From assembly GCF_030253575.1 (NCBI RefSeq), contig NC_080559.1, positions 9,142,501-9,206,500 on the forward strand: a DNA stretch of 64,000 nucleotides. Direction: 5' to 3'. Every line of letters begins with the position of its first letter. Within the stretch, counting starts at the first letter, position 1. This document shows positions 44,794 to 55,855 of the stretch, in pieces. Source of the DNA: Rhododendron vialii (Eukaryota > Streptophyta > Magnoliopsida > Ericales > Ericaceae). The translations under genes and the position numbers were made by a program. The notes beneath the pieces are model-generated. The model had not been told where the DNA came from, made no database searches, and worked only from the letters and a program-made list of their open reading frames with translations.

Positions 44794-45275
44794 TAGATAG
44801 TTTTGTTGCATATTCGTAAGAGAAACATAAAATTGTGCCTATATTAATAGAGATTTTTTTATATATATAATATGATGTCCGGACCAACTTACAGGCATGT
44901 CATCCGATTCGAAAATCTAGAACTTAATAACCGGGCAAACCCATTAGTGTCCTGAAAGTTTACAATATTTGACCTCCGTAAAATTCGACATATATGTAGC
45001 CTCATGGAAGACAATCTTTTATTTGTTTTGATGCCCAATTGATCAAAACCCTTCTAGTTAATTAAGACAAGATAAATCCTCAATTTGAAAAAAAAAAAAA
45101 ATTAGATCATATAGGGATACTTTTGGATCTCGATGGTATTATGTGTCAATGAGTAATGTGTCAGCGCAAATGGAAGTATATTGATTTATTTTCACATTTC
45201 TTAAAATCGTTCTATGAACCTCGAATGAATGAACTTTGAAAAAATATATATCCTAGGAAAATTTGTCTAATTATA

Positions 45276-46200
45276 TGATGAGCACCCAATATTGTAGATA
45301 TTTGGTGCGACTAGTCCCGCTTTATGTTGTTTTATCTTGCATTTATTTAACTTTTATAGCGATAATGCACGTAAGGTAGGTTTTTGTATGTTTCAGGTAA
45401 TTCGTATAAATAAAGCGCGTTTGAACGCCAAGAAATGCTCCGGATGTTTTCAAGTACCCGAAGACCCTGTCGACCGCTTAAAATCTGTCTAAGTATGGAA
45501 AAATAACTTTCTGGAAAAATATCGATTTTCGAGATAAAAAATGGCGGTAATTGATCCTTGAATTTTTCTAAGAGTAACTACAAAGTTGCAAGATTTTATT
45601 TGAAGAGTAAGGTCATGTTTTGATTCATTTTCTCTTGAGAAAAATGTGTAGTTTTTCATTTTACACTAAAAGTGGGGGGTTAACATATTGATATGATTGA
45701 AATTTTGAAATTCTGGTAATGTCATTGTTTTCAAATAGGGAGTACTTTCTTAATTTCATTAAATAAAGAAAAGGTTTAAAATGTAGTCTTTACTTAAATT
45801 TAGAGAATGAAAATAAGATGCTGAGGAGCTGTGAAGTTGCTGGGAGTTGTTTGCTGAAGCAAAAGCCTCAACCTGGAATCTGCAGTTTTGCAAATTGTTA
45901 TTGATACCATTTGCTCCATCTTGGTCCAGAAGCTATCCAGACCTAAGGGTATCGATAACCTTTGGTGTACGTATCGATACCAGTCTTCTCCGAAGAGATA
46001 TTTGAGTGATGTTATCGATACCATTTTTGTAGGTATCAATGGTATCGATAACATTGGTTTTCTGCAGATATTTTTGTTGCTTTTCAGACTTTCCACTTAA
46101 GAAAACTTTCTTTTAATGGGTAGCTTTTTGGGTTATTTTCTGACTTTTGTAGAGAGAGAAAGCCCTTGTGTAGAGAGAGAAAGCCCGGGTGCAAATCTTA
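45276..46200. repeat. LTR-like sequence with repeated TATCGATA motifs
   Basis: It begins 'tgatgagcacccaatattg', where unit 1 continues without it. The middle part carries at least four 'gtatcgata'/'ttatcgata' motifs (45950-46045). The end has a duplicated 'tgtagagagagaaagccc'. The layout suggests an LTR of a retrotransposon, but no primer-binding site, polypurine tract or second LTR is visible. Confidence 0.4.
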
Positions 46201-46379
46201 TCGTCCAACAAGTAACATGACAATTAATTATTGGGCATCATTTACATCAAGAAACCCACATCTCAACAAAAAAAAAATCTGAGAAACTCCATGAAAGTTA
46301 TTGGGCATTCTTTACCAGACAAATCGAGAGACCAGAATCAAGAACTCGTAGGTATATTATTTGGTGTTTTTAACACCTG

Positions 46380-46384
<5 letters not shown>

Positions 46385-46461
<77 letters not shown>
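46385..46461. repeat. (GA)n microsatellite
   Basis: About 38 GA units in a row. The frames across it (ERER, SLSL) are artefacts. Confidence 0.95.
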
Positions 46462-46464
<3 letters not shown>

Positions 46465-48956
46465 CAGATCTATGGCGGCGATAGATTTTGGAGCAGGAAA
46501 AGTGCGATCTTGGAGTTGTACGGGTAAAACCTACCTGTTGCAGCCGATGAGTGACTTCGACGTCGGCGCCTCCATGAGATAGAGGGACACATAGAGGTGA
46601 GAAAAAACAAAATCGAAATCGAGATAACCCTAAAAACACTTTGAACAGGAGGTCGAGAGGTCGAGAGAGATTACCCATGAATATCGGCGATCAAAGCGTT
46701 GACGGTCTTTGCTCTTCCAAGTTGAAAGCACAGAGGGGATGAGAGAGAAAGAAAACCAAGGGGAAAATAAACCAGTGGAGCTGGATGGAAAGGTCTGGAC
46801 TCTGGGGGAAGTTGCCAGAGAAGACAGTAAAGGAACGGGCGAGATACTTCACGCATCCCGTAGGGCACTCAGATCATGCCAGCTAGCCCACTACCCCAGG
46901 CCCGTGCGAAATTACGATTTTAGACACCCAAAACCCTCTGGCCTGAAACTTCGGAGGACATTATTGGAAAAATTGGACAAAAAATGCCATCCCCCAATCC
47001 GATCCTTATTATTTAGGAGGATGGAAATGTCTGGGCAAGTGTCTTGGTTAGGTGTCCGAAGTCCTGAAATTAACGAGCAAACAAATCTTTTAGTGGCTAT
47101 AATATTTGGAGGAATGTTTGACCTTTGGCATCAGCAAAGGCGGGTGTTAAAAAGAACAAACACTTACTTGCTTTCGAAATTTTTTCGTCTTATTGAACTT
47201 ATCACAACTTTGGTCTATATTGTTAAACTTTTTCAATTTCTACAAACGATTGAAAACTAATGTTTTTTGTACCAGGTTAAAGATGAGTTGGAAGTTGAGT
47301 TCCTAATGCATTAACTTCCAGCAATTTGTAGTTTATAACTACCTACAAATTTGCTTCTTTGCTAACCAACTCATCTTTTTCAATTTCAATAGAGAACGCA
47401 TTAAGAAAGTACAAAACCACCAAATACTACCAGAGAAATCAGCTTCAATGTTCCAAATTCGTGAGTTCCCCCTTCATATTTACTACGCTATTTGCCACAA
47501 AGCTAACCTGTCATTAAACACAGCTACACTATCTGCTCCAACAAAAGAAAATACTAATCTCCAGGTGGAAACAGAAAATGGAGACCAAAACAGACTACAA
47601 CAAAGTAAGAAAATGGTTCCGCCGTTAGAGAAGAAGATCAAAACAGATACCAGCAAAACTCTCGACCTCCTATTTGGTCGGGTATTCCTCCAAGAGATAT
47701 ACACATAGTAACTACAAAAGATACCAACAATACCGTTGGGAAAAATATGAAACATTACTTGAAAATAACACTCAGTCAGCTAAATATGAATTACGGGTTG
47801 AAAAAAATAATTAGGGCAGATATTCAAGTGCTTCAATGACATGCAAAAGTTTCAAGGGCAAAACAGAACCGACAATATCGGAAATAGAAAAGACCAAAAA
47901 AATCTATTATATCTGGGCGCAACGTATATTTGTTTCAGATTTTATCAAGCAAGAAGTGTTTGTGAAATCCTACCACTCGAGTGCACCAATTTCATCGTTG
48001 GGTTTTTGGAAAGATCAAATTCTAATTTTACATTAAAGATACTGGCCTAATTGCATGCTTTTACACATGCAATTCATCCAGAGGTAAACTGGAGTTTTGT
48101 TGTGAAACTGGAGAAAGGTTTCAAGTCCTTAGCAAGTAGATATTCAGCCCATGAAATTTTTAGGTTAGTTCATTCTTAGTTGGAGTATATGTAGACACTG
48201 AAGGCGAAAATACGACTTAAGGGTCAAGGCCTCTACGTTCCGTGGCAATTGGCTTTGAATTCTCTTGGAAATATTTATAGTTCCCAAATCACTCATTCTT
48301 CATAGGTCTCTCGCACATTCCGTCGAACGCATAAACTGCGCGTGTAAATTTTAAGTAGAAATTTCTACTCGCACATTCATCTTCCACGCAGCTTTCAACG
48401 TTGTTCTTGATGTCGAGACCTCAGTCGATTTCGTCGCTGTGACACATTGCGGTGGATTTCGTTGCCGGTGGCACCAGTAAGAGAGGTGGATTTCGTCGAA
48501 GTAAGAGATGAGAGAGAGAGGGGGAGCAGTGTAGATGAGAGTGAGAGAGATAAAAGATTACCAGGGAAACCCATTCTTCTTGCCAATGGTGCAGGGCCAG
48601 AGAATCCCATTACCAAGGGGTTCCAAACGACGCTGATTTTTTTTTTCCTGGCCAAACCCATTATTCTACTCGACTAAGCTTAGTTTTTTTCTTCTTCTAA
48701 TCAACACAACAGAAGCTGATTGGTAAGGGGGAGGGAAAAAAATACTGATTGCGTTTTTTAATATATTTGAAAGAGTGTGGTTACGTTATTAAAAGTAGGA
48801 GAACACATCTCAGCCCTTGGATCAAATGAATCTCAACCTTTCTAACAACTTGTGTTTGTCTGGGGTCCACATCCTTGTGTTTTATTATATAGAATTATAT
48901 AGATATAGATATTAGATAGTCACTCCGGAATCAAAATCCCAGAGCCGACAATCGAC
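46462..48956. other. Intergenic; no gene recognised; part of duplicated unit
   Basis: 47040-47250 matches 27810-27990. 46470-46900 and 47255-48909 have no counterpart in unit 1. 48880-48909 read on the minus strand resembles a Helitron 5' end (TCTATATCTATATAATTC... then 'caagggctgagatg'), starting right where homology to unit 1 resumes. No matching CTAG-type 3' end was found, so only the terminus is suggested. Confidence 0.4.
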
Positions 48957-49045
48957 ATTTTATGTTAGAGAGATTAATGATGGGTATTCCAGTGGACGCG
49001 GAAGAGGATTTAAGATTGGAAAAAGATTCATGTAGGTGTACAAAG
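48957..49045 (-). pseudogene. Dioxygenase exon-1 scrap (copy E')
   Basis: Minus-strand translation resembles the 'FVHLHESFS...SSASTGIP' part of exon 1 of the dioxygenase genes. It is the unit 2 counterpart of 28288-28390. The start codon half has been lost. Confidence 0.7.
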
Positions 49046-49609
49046 TACTTAGGGGATTTGTACTTGATGTAATGTTTTGCTCCTGTTATTTACTCATTCA
49101 ATTCAATTTTGGCCAAGGGTAAAGGGTAATTATGCCAAGAGGAACTTAAATAATGGCCACCTAACTTTGAACACCCCCTTTTGGTCGTGTTTGGCTTCTC
49201 CCCTGTTGCCTTCGATTCTAAGAAACACTCTGGCTGAACCAGGGATGGTGTTGTGTGGCACCTTGTTGTGCATATTTGGGTCTTTCGTTTAGTAATTTAA
49301 CGGTTCAAATTTTATGTCCACCATCCGAGTCGTTTATTACTGAGATAAAATATAAACCGTTGGATTGTCAAACCAACGGACTAATGTGCATAGCACGGTA
49401 CCGCAGGTATAGCACCCCATTGCTGACTAGTTAGTTTTACTTATCGTAAACTATCATTTTCTTTCTAGACCAATACACTTTTTGACATTTAAGGCCTACC
49501 TAAAGCATGACTTTGACATTTGAAAGGCACCTAGCTTCATCACAAGTTATTATCACCAAACTTTCGGTTCTTTGTAGACCGAAGATCTTGACATTCGTGA
49601 TAATGGGGG
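49046..49609. other. Duplicated intergenic DNA with a shared MITE
   Basis: 49078-49590 matches 29270-29720, including the palindromic MITE at 49235-49425. No gene. Confidence 0.6.
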
Positions 49610-50399
49610 TAGAGCCGGCTTATAGCCAAGGCGAGGGAAGCGAGCGCTTCGGGCCTCCGAAAAAAATTAAAAACGATGGTTTCCAAATTTTTAGGATTCC
49701 TATATATATATATATGTATGTATATATGGTTCACAAAAAATTGCACTAGACTTCTTTACACAAAATAGGCCCAATTGAAATTTAAGAACCACAAAATAAG
49801 CCCAAATTGTGGAATTATTCATTAGAAACACTAATGCATTAAAAAAGAAGAAGAAGAAAATAACTTAAGGGTCAGCAGGAACTAGCAAGGAAGATATGGC
49901 CAATCAAAAAAGATCAAAAAAGAAAAAGAAGATATAACCGATCATAAGGAGTAAGTACGGCAGAAACTAGAAACGCTTCATGCTTGAGGAGTAGAAGGGG
50001 GGAGGAAGACAACAACCAACGACTGTGGACGGAAAATACTTGCACACGGAATTCCTTGAGGCCTCTCTTTTACTATCTCTACCTCTACCAAGTAAGTTTA
50101 AATGGGTTGACTATGTTGTCTATCGAGAAGGAGTTGGTGAAGCAGCTTGACTATGGAGACTTAATCAGTGCGTTTGCAGCAAAAAGTGCGAGAAGAATAA
50201 TTTTTCAAATGATGGATGTTGAGGTATTGTAATAGTTGCATTTTTTTTGGGATAATTATATGCTTCTATTTTGTAATGGTAAATCTTTTGTATTGATTTT
50301 TTTTTATGACTCTTTGTAGATCACGTTTGTATGAAAAATATAGGGTGGCCTCATTCAAGAGGTTCGCTTCCGACCTCCAAAACTTATGAGCCGGCCCTG
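49610..50399 (+). mobile_element. Deleted hAT transposon with transposase C-terminus
   Basis: 790 bp, ends TAGAGCCGGCTTATAG and (reverse complement) CAGGGCCGGCTCATAAG. Perfect 8-bp duplication 'aatggggg' at 49602-49609 and 50400-50407. Unit 1 is uninterrupted at the corresponding place near 29735. It is an internal deletion derivative retaining the last piece of its transposase gene. Confidence 0.85.
50098..50232 (+). pseudogene. C-terminal remnant of a TTF-type zinc-finger/hAT transposase
   Basis: Encodes 'LNGLTMLSIEKELVKQLDY' followed by 'LISAFAAKSARRI', then a stop at 50230-50232. This is the characteristic end of plant TTF/MYM-zinc-finger hAT transposases, where 'L..LSIE..L....DY..LI..FA..KARR' is conserved in the dimerisation domain. 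The rest of the protein is missing. It lies inside the hAT ends, confirming the element's class. Confidence 0.8.
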
Positions 50400-50407
50400 A
50401 ATGGGGG

Positions 50408-51420
50408 GACAAAAAAACCGAGTGTGAAGGCTTTAAAGGGTTCCTCCACCAGCTGTGTTGCAGCTTTGGGCTCTGAGGAAATGGCTTGAACCGGGGGCGG
50501 CCCAACTTCATTGGAAGTCCAAAGCGAAATCTAAGATTTGAGAAGTATTCATGTTGAACATTTTAATGTGATATATATTTTTTGTACGTATTTGAAAATT
50601 AAAATTCTTTCTTTTTGAGATGTAAATTAAGTTACTACTCAATAATATACCTAGTCTCTAGGATCTACAATTCTAGTAAAATCTGAAATATGAGAGAGTT
50701 TAACATTATGACCGATCAATCCTTAATTGTTTAAAAAAAAAAGATCTTGTTTTTGGAGACATTTCACCTAAATGAAGCTTTTTTATTGATTGAGAATTTT
50801 TTGAAAGTTGCATATACTACATACACATGAATCATGGACGAAATCGATCTAGGTCCTTCAAAATTGGAGGCCGGCCTTGGGCATGCACTAGCCTCAATGG
50901 CCTGCGGGTGCTTGGGCCGCTCAAGCTTTGCAACTTGCTCCAAAATAGCCAGAACTTGCAAAATGTTGACATCAAAACGGATCTTAGGTCAGAAAGAAAA
51001 TCCTCCAATTGGGCCCGCCGCTCAGATAAATTAAGCCGACTACAACATTAGTGATCCGTCCACTTTTTAATTTCCTTAGATAACATTTTTCATCACCAAA
51101 AATATAGTATATTGATAACTCGATAATGGGTACATCGAAGAAAGAAAAGGAAAGAACGGCACACAAACACAAACCCATGGATGCACCATGTAGCAAGAGC
51201 AAAGCCAAGAGGAAAAAAAACACAACCTCCCACGAAATATCAAGGCGCAACCTCATGTTGCTCTTCCGATATTCATCAATATTAGTCATTATTGGGTTGT
51301 CTAAATCTGAAGTCATCAACCAGGCAAAAAACGGACCAGCACTATAATCTTCCCGATAGGTAGTAGCGCAATGTCCATATTAGAAGTCCGAATTCGAGCC
51401 GTATATATATATATGCTTAG
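50408..51420. other. Duplicated intergenic DNA with a degenerate hAT-like insertion
   Basis: 50410-50540 matches 29780-29905 and 50990-51415 matches 29900-30330. Between them, about 50540-50985, is extra sequence whose right part reads 'ggccggccttgggcatgcac' and 'cttgggccgctc', typical of hAT termini. No gene. Confidence 0.45.
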
Positions 51421-52282
51421 GTCCCGACCACATTTTGATCGCGACAAAGTCCTGACACACCCGCTGGTCCCTCACAATCATCTACCCAATCACCTCCTTC
51501 TACTAGGTGAATGAAATCTATCCGAAAGGACCCAAACACTTTGAGAATATTAAACTAGAATTCAGAAGTCAGTATCAACAACAAACACCTGTTTGACTAG
51601 TTTTATATTATTCTGAAGTTAAACTAGAATTCAGAAATCAATATCAACAACCACCACCACCCGCTTTTGCTAATTCGGATATGTTTGGTTTGGGTTCTGA
51701 GAGAGGTGAAAATCTTATTCACGCAGGAGCCATGAATAAATTTTATGATACTCATTCTTGGCATCCGGATTCAAAATAATAATAATAACTATTAATAGTA
51801 ATAGATTCCGGATTCAAAATAATCTATTACCGTTGATAGATTATTTTGAATCCGGACTATCCAAATCACTTTTGAATGGTTGAAAACGCCCGTGAATAAG
51901 TTTCTCTCTTTTTATAGTAATAAGTGGAGAAAGATGGATATAGAAAATTTATTAGAGACCGTACCCAAAAATTTGAAGACCCCAAAACTAACAAGGCGGC
52001 CATCTAACAGCAACGATTGGAATATGGAAAGCAGCTCAGTGCAAACGACATTCAGGTGGATCACTTTCCTTGAATAGTCTAATCAAAACCAAATTAGTTA
52101 CATACAGTAGCTTAACTAATTAATTCCCGATTAACCATCTTTAATTAGAGTGCTAATCAACTACTTGTTCCCCAGTTTTATTACTAACCTAGGAACACAG
52201 AACACACACGCAAGAGAGAGAGAGAGGAGTTTCTTTATTTCTAGATTTTTATAACGGATCTGGGGCTATTCTCTATCTGGTC
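51421..52282. other. 3' flank of the invertase gene, with a foldback MITE at about 51712-51905
   Basis: The MITE has arms 'ccggattcaaaataat' mirrored by 'attattttgaatccgg' near 51840, and outer 'cttattcacg' blocks in opposite orientation. This part of unit 2 is missing from unit 1, where a deletion joins 30318 to the equivalent of 53745. Confidence 0.55.
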
Positions 52283-55200
52283 TCAGTTCATGAGAAGAGG
52301 ATTGGCCATGCTCCAGGCGTTGAGAGATTCGACTGTTATTTTCTCCGTGCCGTTGTTGAATGCAAATAGACGAGCATCCTTCGATACTGCTACGGTGGGG
52401 TAAACCCTAGATGTTATGCATGTTTTCCCTCCTGCTCCGAAACTTTCCACGACCGAGTGATCAATCTGGATTGTATAGAACACAAACTCGCAGTTAGCAA
52501 CCACATTCGTAGCTAGGGAGGAAGACACAAGACACTACAAGGTGTTAAATAGCAGTAGTAGCGGTATCAGGAGTATCAAATGATACGTAGTGAAAATGGG
52601 TGTAGCGATGGTAAAAAAAATTTCAAATATATAGTGCCCATGAAGCGGGCAAAATCAGTTTCAACGCTATACGTAGATAGATGGAGGATCGAAAAATTGC
52701 TACGTACGTAGATATTTAAATCCATGCATGAGAGAGAGAGGCGTACCAAAGTCCTTAGGGAAAGCTTCTTATCAGTTAAATCTACGTCCACAAAGCCAGC
52801 AAATGAAGGCTTATACGGTTTTTCATTCAATGAGGAACTGCACAAATGTACGAAATGTAGAAAAACCAAGTAAGAACTCAGAAGGAATCACGAAAAACAA
52901 TAAACAAATTCCAAAAAAAAAAAAAACTCAGTAGAAATATCCTAAAGAACAAAAAAAAAAAATGATAGATGTGTATCCAGTATCCACCAACCACACCTCC
53001 AAACTCACCTTTCTCTTACGCACATGGGCCCACTATTCTATGTGGACCCCATATTTCTACGATCCACGTGAATCCGTAAACGTGGGAGGGGTCTGGTCGG
53101 AGATGTGGTGGATGGATGTGTACGTAACACTGCTCGACAAGAGAAATGACTAGAACGAACATGTTACCAAATAAGTTAATTACAAATCCAATGAGAGGAA
53201 CCTTCAGGAGGAGTGTTTTAACAAACCTTGTTGCATCGGAGCACATGAGGACCACGTGCTTGTCTCCTCTTCTGAAAACCCTAAAGAAGACAGGGGTGTA
53301 TTCCGACAGGTCCTCGGAAGCCAGAGTCAAGAGCCCAAACGGTCCAACCCCACCTTTGTTGGTTGAACCCTTGCGGCTGCAAAGCTGTTGGGCGTCCATG
53401 GCTGCCCAGCTAGGATCGAATTTCTCAGCCTTGTCCAGACTTGGGAATGTGAAAGTCACTTCCACATCAGCCTAATCACACAAATAAACAAAAACAAATA
53501 AGCAATTTTGGAAAAAAAAAATACAAAATAGTATGTGGAACAAAATCAATGCACGTAGCACGTACGACGTGGGTGTGTAGTCTGTTGAGTTTGTGAAGCT
53601 TAATTTCATTTTATTAGAGTTTGTGAAGCCTAATTTCATCTAGCTAGTTTTCCGCTTCTCTAACTTTGTTGAGGTTCGGGGGGTTTCTGAGCGCGCAGAA
53701 AACATTCACAGCAGGATTAAATAGGGCATCACGGTAATCAATTATGTAAAATTCTGGGATATATATATTAGGCGCAACCAGTACAGTCATACATTCATCT
53801 TCATTCGGTAGATCATGAAAACTATTGTGAGCCGTTGATGTATACAGCTATCCAAGTCCGAAATCACACAAATTTCTGTGTCATGCTTTTCTGTTAGCGT
53901 GTTCTTTCCTTATTTATTCTTTCGTGCTTTTTTTTTGTGTATTGGTTGAGCGATTTGAAAACATATCCCATTTAATCTTGAATCTATATTATAGAGTATT
54001 CTCTGAAGAATTATCTTTTCCATTTCGGTGCCACTGTTGTATCATGGTTAGAACAAGAGAGAGAATAACTTATTTCGTAAAACGAAAAATAAGTACTTAC
54101 TAAAAAAATAAGAAACTTAGCGAAACGGGACCTTACAGTAGAAGGAGGGACAAACCTGTGCAGCTGTAATTCCTTTGATTTCAAAACGATCTCCCAACTT
54201 GAGCTGTTGATTGTTCAGGTGAACTTTCCTCCCTCTTAGGGTTTCTAATTCTTCTATCGGCCATTGTAGCAATTGTTTCCCACTTGGATCAAGCCACACC
54301 TTCCTCGGAATTGTCTACGACACACAAAAGAAAAAAACGAAAATGTTAAGATTCATAAAAGATAAATTGACGGTTTAGATTCACAATGATCAAATATCAG
54401 TATGTACAACCTGAACTCCAGCCCATCCTTTCTGAACATCCTCCTGAGTAGTATCCGATTCATTAGTCCATCCCCACAAGATCCTTCTGTTTTTACCCGC
54501 ATCATAAAACGTCTTTGACGCGTAAAAATTTCCGTAGTCATACCTCAACCCGGCCCAACTGTCAACGGAAGTATTATCCGGGACGTATCTATCCTTTTCT
54601 CGGAAATACGTCCCGATCGTGTAGTACTCGTACCTTGTCACATCGAGGCTCACTTTGAACACATGCTTAATATTTCCCTCGATCACCGAGGTCTCCAGCC
54701 CGGTTTCGCCATCCAACGAAACCGGATAAAAATCCGGGCATTCCCACATACCCGATCTCGCGGAGGAGTGTAAAGGGTGTTGGGCCTTGGTCCATTTCAT
54801 GAAATCCCTACTCCTATACAAATATACCAACCCCCTTTGCCTTCTCCTACTGCCCACCACCATCCTCCAATGCCCATCTTTGCCCCACCAAGCGGTTGTT
54901 GGGTCGCGGAAAGCGGATCCGTTCACGCCGACATCCGCGGACACCAAGGGGTTGTTGTCGGGTTTTACCCATTCCCGGAGGTACGGATCCGAATAGTTGG
55001 CGGGTATCGCGTAGTTTTGGACCTGGGTTTGGTTTTGGTCCACTATCCCTGTGTAGAGTATGATGGGCTTGTTACCCGGAAGGATTGTGGCCGACCCGGA
55101 CCAGCAACCGTATCGATCGAACGGCTTGGACGGGTAGATTGCCGGATCAAGTGAAGTCCAGTTGATCATGTCCGTCGATACCGAATGGGCCCACACAATG

Positions 55201-55824
55201 TTGCCCCAAACCGCACCCTTGGGATTGTACTGGTAGAACAGGTGATAGATTCCGTTATAGTACATTGGCCCTGTTTTTTACATGGTAATAATAATCACAA
55301 GGGATAGAAAGCATTAGAAGATAAAAATAGACCAAACAAAAAATAATATGGAAAAAGGATATTTCTGAAATTAAGATTGTGATGAAATAACTCACCATTT
55401 GGATCTGTTTGTTTGCAACCAAAATTGACCATGAAAAAAATAGAGGAAAAAGAAAGAAAAGAAAGGTCAGTGCAGTGGTAATGACAGCTGAAACGACTTA
55501 GGAAACAATAATTTTTCAATGCGGAAGATAAAAATAAAGGTAAAATCACTAAGATCATAACCATCAGAAACAAAGAGAAAAAAGATGACAAGAATGATTT
55601 GCGAATTGTTGCTGTATATACCCATTAAATATGATTGCGTTCGACATTGTATTACTAGACTTTGAATTCCTGATAACGAACTTGTTTTCAATTGAGATTA
55701 TAGTCATTCGAACATTACAGTATCTCATTAATTATAGTCTTATCGGTATATTTTGAATTGGATCATGAGAGGTTAAATATATGAACCGGAAAAAGATTAA
55801 TTTGAAGCTAGAGAGACCACCCCC

Positions 55825-55855
<31 letters not shown>

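Noticed and set aside
45890-46060. Possible microRNA precursor from the TATCGATA palindromes
   Set aside because: The palindromes are short and scattered; no extended hairpin of suitable length was seen.
46231-46678. Frames with Glu-Arg or Ser-Leu repeats
   Set aside because: Artefacts of the (GA)n microsatellite at 46385-46461.
54777-55154. Plus-strand frame of 125 codons
   Set aside because: Antisense shadow of invertase exon 3.
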